Shown here piece by piece: positions 59,217 to 64,000 of a stretch of 64,000 nt of DNA. This stretch comes from Catellicoccus marimammalium (GTDB lineage Bacteria > Bacillota > Bacilli > Lactobacillales > Catellicoccaceae). The stretch's first letter is position 1. Each line of letters begins with the position of its first letter. The DNA lies in the NCBI RefSeq assembly GCF_965139335.1, contig NZ_CBCSEL010000002.1; one strand, given 5' to 3'. The notes below the pieces were generated by a model, which saw only the letters and a list, made by a program, of their open reading frames with translations, did no database searches and was not told where the DNA came from. A program made the translations under genes and the position numbers.

Positions 59217-60749
59217 TTATTCTTTTTCTTTTTGAGCACAGAAAATTCCAAAGATAGTTACTAATGAAACTAGCATTGTTCCTATAAGCATCAAATATTT
59301 TTTACTCTTTGCTCCTGTTTGAGGCAAATCATCATTAGAATTTGAGGTATCTTCTGATGAATGATTTGATTTTGGAATTATCTTTGCCTTTTGACTAGAA
59401 TATGTATTTATCAAAGTTCCTTCTTCTGTAGTAGTAGAAGACTCTTCATTAGCAAAAGAATCCGTTTCAGATCCTTTTCCTACGAAGTCTTCATCGTTAG
59501 AATCTGATTTTCTTTTAGAATCTGTGCTAATAGAAGTTGTTACTTTTGTTCCTTCATTTGTTGAACTAGTATCTTCTACTATATCTGTACTAAAATCTGA
59601 TGAAGTTGTAGGTTTTATTATTGAATCTTCACTGTATTCTGTAGATGTTGTAGAAGGAATAGGTTGGACAGAAGTTTCTTTTGTTGATTCTATCGTATCC
59701 TCTTCACTTCTTGATATTGTATCTTGAATTGATGAATCTGTAGTTTCTATACTTGATTGACTTTCATCACTATTAGAAGTCATTGTATTCTCTGAGCTTG
59801 TCATAGAATCACTATTTGAACTTTCTTTTTCACTGCTTGAAATCTCTGAGGTGCTAGGTTCTATTGGTTTATCCCCACTAGCATTTCCTGAACCTCCTAC
59901 CTGAATCGAAGAAGAATTTTGCTTTACTCCTAATTGATCAGATTTTCCTTGAACTTTGTTTGATAAATTTAAATCTCCTGCTTTTGTAGGTGTAGAATGA
60001 TAAATAACTTGTACAGCTCGATTTAACTTCGGAATTTTTAATGTAAATCCATCTTCTCTTTTCACAATAGTATACTCTACTTTTGGTTGTGGAGAGTCAG
60101 CAACAAATTTTCCATTAGCCACAGTACCAAATTGAATTTCAATAGAGTCTTTATCTAACTTTTGTGGTCCCGATAATTGATCTGTAATGGTGACATTCGT
60201 TCTTTTTTCAGAATTTGGATTATACAAAATATACCACGTTGGCTTCCCATTATCATCTACCCAAGAAACTTTATTAATTTCCTGATATTCATAGGAACTT
60301 CCTTGAATGCCATTTCCCCAAAATTCTAGTGTTCCTTTAACATTTTGTAAATGATGTTTAGAAATATAATCATTAAAAGTCAATACACCGCTAGAAGCTC
60401 CTTTTTTAATTGTAAACTTACCAATTACTTTCCCATCTTTTGTTGTCACATCAAATGTAGTATCATTTAAAATTTGAATATTTTTAGGTAATGGAAAAGT
60501 AGCTGTATCTCCTGCTTCTATAGTTTCTCCTTTTGGCACTGACCAATCATAAGATACCTTATAATATTTATATCGATTTGTACTCTGATTCGGTCCTACA
60601 GATTGTCCACTGTCAGTTGTTACAATTGGGTGATCTGTCCCTATTAATGACACTTCCTTAGCAAAAATCGTGGAAGACAAAGAAGGGACAAAGAGTCCTA
60701 AAAGTAAAATCAGGACCGTCCCTAAATAGAATAACTTCCTTTTTTTCAT
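59217..60749 (-). CDS. Cna-type LPXTG adhesin with Ser/Thr/Glu stalk
   Basis: 510 aa wall-anchored protein. Signal peptide 1-30; residues about 35-290 are Cna/collagen-binding-type Ig folds (VSYDWSVPKGETIEAGDTAT, then TWYILYNPNSEKRTNVTITD), similar in plan to the N-terminus of the 1353-aa adhesin but without Cna_B repeats. From about 300 to 465 there is a low-complexity Ser/Thr/Glu stalk. LPQTG is near 475, followed by a hydrophobic helix and a KEKE tail. ATG 60749 has AAGGGG upstream. The ligand cannot be told from the sequence. Confidence 0.88.
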   Translation of the reverse strand: MKKRKLFYLGTVLILLLGLFVPSLSSTIFAKEVSLIGTDHPIVTTDSGQSVGPNQSTNRYKYYKVSYDWSVPKGETIEAGDTATFPLPKNIQILNDTTFDVTTKDGKVIGKFTIKKGASSGVLTFNDYISKHHLQNVKGTLEFWGNGIQGSSYEYQEINKVSWVDDNGKPTWYILYNPNSEKRTNVTITDQLSGPQKLDKDSIEIQFGTVANGKFVADSPQPKVEYTIVKREDGFTLKIPKLNRAVQVIYHSTPTKAGDLNLSNKVQGKSDQLGVKQNSSSIQVGGSGNASGDKPIEPSTSEISSSEKESSNSDSMTSSENTMTSNSDESQSSIETTDSSIQDTISRSEEDTIESTKETSVQPIPSTTSTEYSEDSIIKPTTSSDFSTDIVEDTSSTNEGTKVTTSISTDSKRKSDSNDEDFVGKGSETDSFANEESSTTTEEGTLINTYSSQKAKIIPKSNHSSEDTSNSNDDLPQTGAKSKKYLMLIGTMLVSLVTIFGIFCAQKEKE

Positions 60750-60830
60750 TTTATAGTTTCCCCTTTCTTTATACCCTATGATTATATTATCACAAAGTCA
60801 TAGTATATAAAAAAACATCTGGGAAAAGAA

Positions 60831-60859
60831 AAAACCCTAGAGACATTTCTAGGGTTTTT
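60831..60859 (-). terminator. intrinsic terminator of surface protein 3
   Basis: AAAACCCTAGA / TCTAGGGTTTT stem with a T run on the minus strand. Confidence 0.85.
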
Positions 60860-60873
60860 ATGTATTCAATTAA

Positions 60874-63800
60874 TTATTTTTTTAATTGAGGTGCTACAGT
60901 ATATGCATATGTATAGTAGTCATTTTCTGCATTATACATCATTTGAGCTAATTTTTCTGCATTTTCTTTGTTAGGTTTTAATTGTTCATCTGTTAAACCT
61001 TCTAAGAAAGTTTTTCCTGATTCATCTTTGTGACCCATCCATTTACCATTTTGTTGGTAACCTAAAGCCCAGAATCCTTGGTTAGCTGCTTTACCATTAG
61101 CTTCAACTTGTTCTACTGTAGATACAGTTGCTGTTGCTCCTGATTTTTGTTTTTGTGAAACTGCTTTTTTAGCTTCAATTTGCCATTTTTGTACTGCGGC
61201 ATGACCATTATTTGAAAATTCAATTAATTTATCTTTATTAAAACGTAATCCTTCTTGTGCATCAACTAATTCTTTCATTGCATTGTTTACTTGAACACCT
61301 GCTTGCGCTGAAACTGAAGCAGAAGAACTTACTTTATCTTTAGTTTTTGCATCTGCAAGAATTGTTTGTGCTACTGTCAATGCTGTAGCAAATTTATCAT
61401 ATGAATCCTTAGTATAGTAATCTGCTACATGTCCAGCTTTAGAAACAATATCTGATACAAATTCTTTTTGAGATAAAGTAGTACCAGGTGTAGCTGCTGT
61501 ATCTTCTTTAATAGCTTTCACACCTAATTTAGGAGAAATCACATTAACTTCTGGATTTACTTCTGCTTGATTATTATTCCAAGGTAATACTCCGTTATAT
61601 ACAGTTTGTAAATCTTGGATCATCATGTCATAAACTTTTCTAGCTGCATCAACGATTTTACCGTAATTTTCAAAATGAGTATCTTTAGCTGCTACTTCTA
61701 AGTCTACTACAGCTTTTTTGAATTCTACATTATTTGTAAATTTGTCATCTTTAGATTCTAAATCTTTAGCTGCTTTGATGAATGTATTTAAAGCATCTTC
61801 ATTTAAACCTAAGTTATCGAATGCTAAGTTTAAATCTTGAGTAGCTTTTTCTACTTCAGCTTTAGAAATTTTCACTGTAGCTTTATTTTCTTTATCAGTT
61901 ACTTTTTTCATTTCTGTCATTAATTGATTTGCTTTGTTGTAAGCTTCTTTTAATGCAGGAGTTCCGTATAAATCTTTACCTTGGTTAGGTAATTTAGCTA
62001 ATTCTTTAACACGGTTCATTGCTTTGTTTAAAGCTTCTCCATCCGCTTTGTTAGGTTGTTTTTCTAAACCTGCTTTAGCGTCAGCTAACACTGATTTAGC
62101 TTCTAAGAATTTTCCATAGTTATCACTATTAGCATCTAAGTTCATGATTGCCGTCATAGCTTTAACAAATTTTTCTTCGCCATCTTTAGTCATGTAAACG
62201 TTTGAAGCTAATTTTTGAACAGCTGCAACTTCATCCAATAAATCTTTTTTATCAAATTTAACGTTATTCATTGCATCTTCTAATTTTTTGATTTCGTCTG
62301 TAACTTGTTTATTTGTTACTTTACCGTCTTTAGCTGATGCTAATAAATCTTTAGCTGCTTTAATTTCTTTACCTAATTCATCACGTCCTGTAACTGCTGC
62401 ATTTTCAGTAGCTCTATATAAACGTTCAGCTTCATGAATAGCTTCACGTAATTGTTCTAATGAAATAGTTGTTGCTGGAGCACCTAATTCATTAATTGCG
62501 TCTTCAATAGCTTGGATTGCTTTATCTGCATCTTCAGTTGAAGCGTCGCCTTTCTTCATGTCAGCAATTACTTTTTTAGCATTTTCAATTGCATCTTTTA
62601 CAGCTTGAACGCGTTCTTTATCTTGTGAACCAATTCCTTGGCTTTCTACAGATTTAATTGCTTCTTCACCAGATTTAATTGCTTCTTCAACACGTTGGAT
62701 ATCGATTGTTGTAGCACCTGGTTTTAATCCTTTAATAGCTTCTGCGATTTGTGCAGGAACTTTCTTGATGTCTTCTAAGTTACCTTTTTTAACAGTTTCT
62801 TTAGCAGCATCGATTACTTTTTGTGCAGCTTCTTTAGATTCTTTTGAAGCTTGTGCTTTGCTTAAGATATCTTCAGCTTTTTTGATTGCATCATTTGCAG
62901 CATCAATAGCTTTACGTGTTTCTTCATCAGTATTTGATGCTAAAGCTTGAACGTTAGCATAACCTACCCATGTGTCTCCATCGTATAATGAAGCATATTT
63001 CTTACCATTTCCGTAAGTATATACATATTTTGCAGTTAAGTTTTTACCTTTATAATCTGCTAATTTTGCTTTTTTAGTATAGAAGTGGTCACTATATGTG
63101 TTCCAATCTTTAGCTACTTTAACGTAAGAATCAGCAGCTGCTACTTTTTCAGCTTTTAGATCTTCTACTACTGAAGAATCTACATAACCTGTCCAAGTTT
63201 TACCAGCACGTTCTGTTGAGTAGTATTTTTTACCATCGATTGTGTAGTAACGAGTAACTTTGAAGTTTACTCCGCTCTTAACATCGAAGTTTCCTTTTGT
63301 TTGTTGGAAGTATAAGTTTGCAAAAGATTTAGTATCTTTTTTCAATGCAACATATTTACTTTCTTTTGTTGAAGTAACTTCTTTTAAGTTAGATTTTGTT
63401 GTGTATCCTTGCCATACTTCTTTTCCTGCAGCATCTTTAGAATATACTGAGTAATATTTTTGTCCATTTCCTAATGTATATTCATATTTCGCAAATACTA
63501 CGCGTTCTGCATTGTCAGTATTTTTAGCTGTCCAATAGAAGTTTTTCCATACGTTAGTTTTTCCATTTAATACAAATTGACCTTTAGCTTTTTCAGCTTT
63601 TAAATCTTTTGTATCTTTGCTATCAATATATCCACGGTAAGCTTTTTTACCATTTTTATCTGTTTGGTATACACGGTATACATGTTTATCGTTAATGTTA
63701 CGGTATCCATCTACTTGATATACAGTACCATTTTTAGGTGTTGTTGATTCTTTTAATTTTGAATCTTTGTAAAGTTTAGCTTTTTCTGTGCTAACTGTTA

Positions 63801-63906
63801 CTTTTTTACTTTCTGCTTTAATATCAGAAGTTGCAGCATTAGCAGCTGTAGCTCCTAATAATGCAGAAGAAACTAGTAATGCGCTTAAAATTGCTTTTTT
63901 ACTCAT
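60874..63906 (-). CDS. surface protein 3, paralogue with GW-like modules but no DUF285 domain
   Basis: 1010 aa, exported. The signal peptide and four GW-like modules (first about 330 residues) are close to those of surface proteins 1 and 2. After them come longer FIVAR-like helical repeats (for example EAIKSGEEAIKSVESQG, KAAKDLLASAKDGKVTNKQV). The C-terminal about 170 residues differ fully from the paralogues (GFWALGYQQNGKWMGHKDES, ending in NAENDYYTYAYTVAPQLKK) and I do not recognise them. ATG 63906 has AAGGAGAA upstream. No LPXTG, so attachment is presumably by the GW-like modules. Confidence 0.82.
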   Translation of the reverse strand: MSKKAILSALLVSSALLGATAANAATSDIKAESKKVTVSTEKAKLYKDSKLKESTTPKNGTVYQVDGYRNINDKHVYRVYQTDKNGKKAYRGYIDSKDTKDLKAEKAKGQFVLNGKTNVWKNFYWTAKNTDNAERVVFAKYEYTLGNGQKYYSVYSKDAAGKEVWQGYTTKSNLKEVTSTKESKYVALKKDTKSFANLYFQQTKGNFDVKSGVNFKVTRYYTIDGKKYYSTERAGKTWTGYVDSSVVEDLKAEKVAAADSYVKVAKDWNTYSDHFYTKKAKLADYKGKNLTAKYVYTYGNGKKYASLYDGDTWVGYANVQALASNTDEETRKAIDAANDAIKKAEDILSKAQASKESKEAAQKVIDAAKETVKKGNLEDIKKVPAQIAEAIKGLKPGATTIDIQRVEEAIKSGEEAIKSVESQGIGSQDKERVQAVKDAIENAKKVIADMKKGDASTEDADKAIQAIEDAINELGAPATTISLEQLREAIHEAERLYRATENAAVTGRDELGKEIKAAKDLLASAKDGKVTNKQVTDEIKKLEDAMNNVKFDKKDLLDEVAAVQKLASNVYMTKDGEEKFVKAMTAIMNLDANSDNYGKFLEAKSVLADAKAGLEKQPNKADGEALNKAMNRVKELAKLPNQGKDLYGTPALKEAYNKANQLMTEMKKVTDKENKATVKISKAEVEKATQDLNLAFDNLGLNEDALNTFIKAAKDLESKDDKFTNNVEFKKAVVDLEVAAKDTHFENYGKIVDAARKVYDMMIQDLQTVYNGVLPWNNNQAEVNPEVNVISPKLGVKAIKEDTAATPGTTLSQKEFVSDIVSKAGHVADYYTKDSYDKFATALTVAQTILADAKTKDKVSSSASVSAQAGVQVNNAMKELVDAQEGLRFNKDKLIEFSNNGHAAVQKWQIEAKKAVSQKQKSGATATVSTVEQVEANGKAANQGFWALGYQQNGKWMGHKDESGKTFLEGLTDEQLKPNKENAEKLAQMMYNAENDYYTYAYTVAPQLKK

Positions 63907-64000
63907 TAAAATTCTCCTTTTTTAATAAAAATTTTTTAATTATTTTTTAGTCACAGGCTCATTATATCAAATTTAAAACTTTTTTTATTTTCATTTTTTG
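63907..64000 (-). promoter_or_regulatory. upstream region of surface gene 3
   Basis: A GATATAATG -10-like box lies at about 63963-63971 on the minus strand, some 60 nt before the ATG. No good -35 is visible. The window ends here. Confidence 0.45.

Noticed and set aside
1..64000. ComX (CIN) boxes with TACGAATA
   Set aside because: I found no convincing full match upstream of any gene; isolated partial cores occur inside coding DNA.

Overview
The window is AT-rich chromosomal DNA from a low-GC Gram-positive bacterium, most likely a lactic acid bacterium near the Enterococcaceae. The evidence is core-gene order, strong AGGAGG-type ribosome binding sites, frequent TTG starts, five or six LPQTG sortase substrates, Mga-like regulators, an AdcC-like zinc ATPase with a GENGAAKS Walker A and a ComX/SigH-like sigma factor. 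The genus cannot be fixed from sequence alone. I see no rRNA, tRNA, CRISPR array, transposase, prophage or plasmid gene.

Left part (1-17.1 kb, all minus strand) is housekeeping DNA. A pgsA-rodZ-ymfH-ymfF block (phospholipid synthesis, cell shape, two M16 peptidases) lies downstream of an OatA-like cell-wall acyltransferase. Then comes an ispE-adcC-adcB-purR-glmU-prs block (isoprenoids, zinc uptake, purine regulation, UDP-GlcNAc, PRPP), followed by gltX-cysS-mrnC-rlmB-yacP and a ComX/SigH-like sigma gene, tightly packed with short overlaps.

Middle part (17.2-37.7 kb) is an accessory surface-protein island. It holds a giant Cna_B-repeat adhesin, two small conserved proteins, three zinc-ribbon membrane proteins (two of them paralogues), a SEC10/PgrA-like CAP-domain LPXTG protein, four more LPXTG proteins (three with nearly identical ends), a DUF4176 gene, two Mga-like regulators read in the opposite direction, an unrecognised gene and a small sigma-like gene. 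The island separates yacL-radA (37.7-40.2 kb) from gltX. These genes lie close together in Bacillus subtilis and relatives, so it looks inserted into a conserved block.

Right of radA are a very small hydrophobic toxin-like gene with its own terminator, an HD hydrolase, a YfhO-family membrane protein, a cupin and a DUF302 protein. Between the convergent DUF302 gene and the next surface gene is a roughly 420-bp non-coding islet (45.06-45.48 kb). It is built from three 8-bp-period tandem arrays, two overlapping hairpins, a 14-bp-arm hairpin and two perfect 26-bp palindromes. It is the most unusual non-coding structure in the window.

The last part (45.5-64 kb, minus strand) is a second surface cluster. 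Three paralogues share four GW/SH3-like modules and helical FIVAR-like repeats; two of them end in BspA-type DUF285 repeats. A 1952-residue M60 (enhancin-type, mucin-active family) metalloprotease carries about 14 GA-like three-helix modules and two C-terminal GW-like modules. A signal-less GA-module protein and a Cna-type LPXTG adhesin complete it. The two clusters suggest a host-surface coloniser using both sortase-linked and non-covalent wall attachment.
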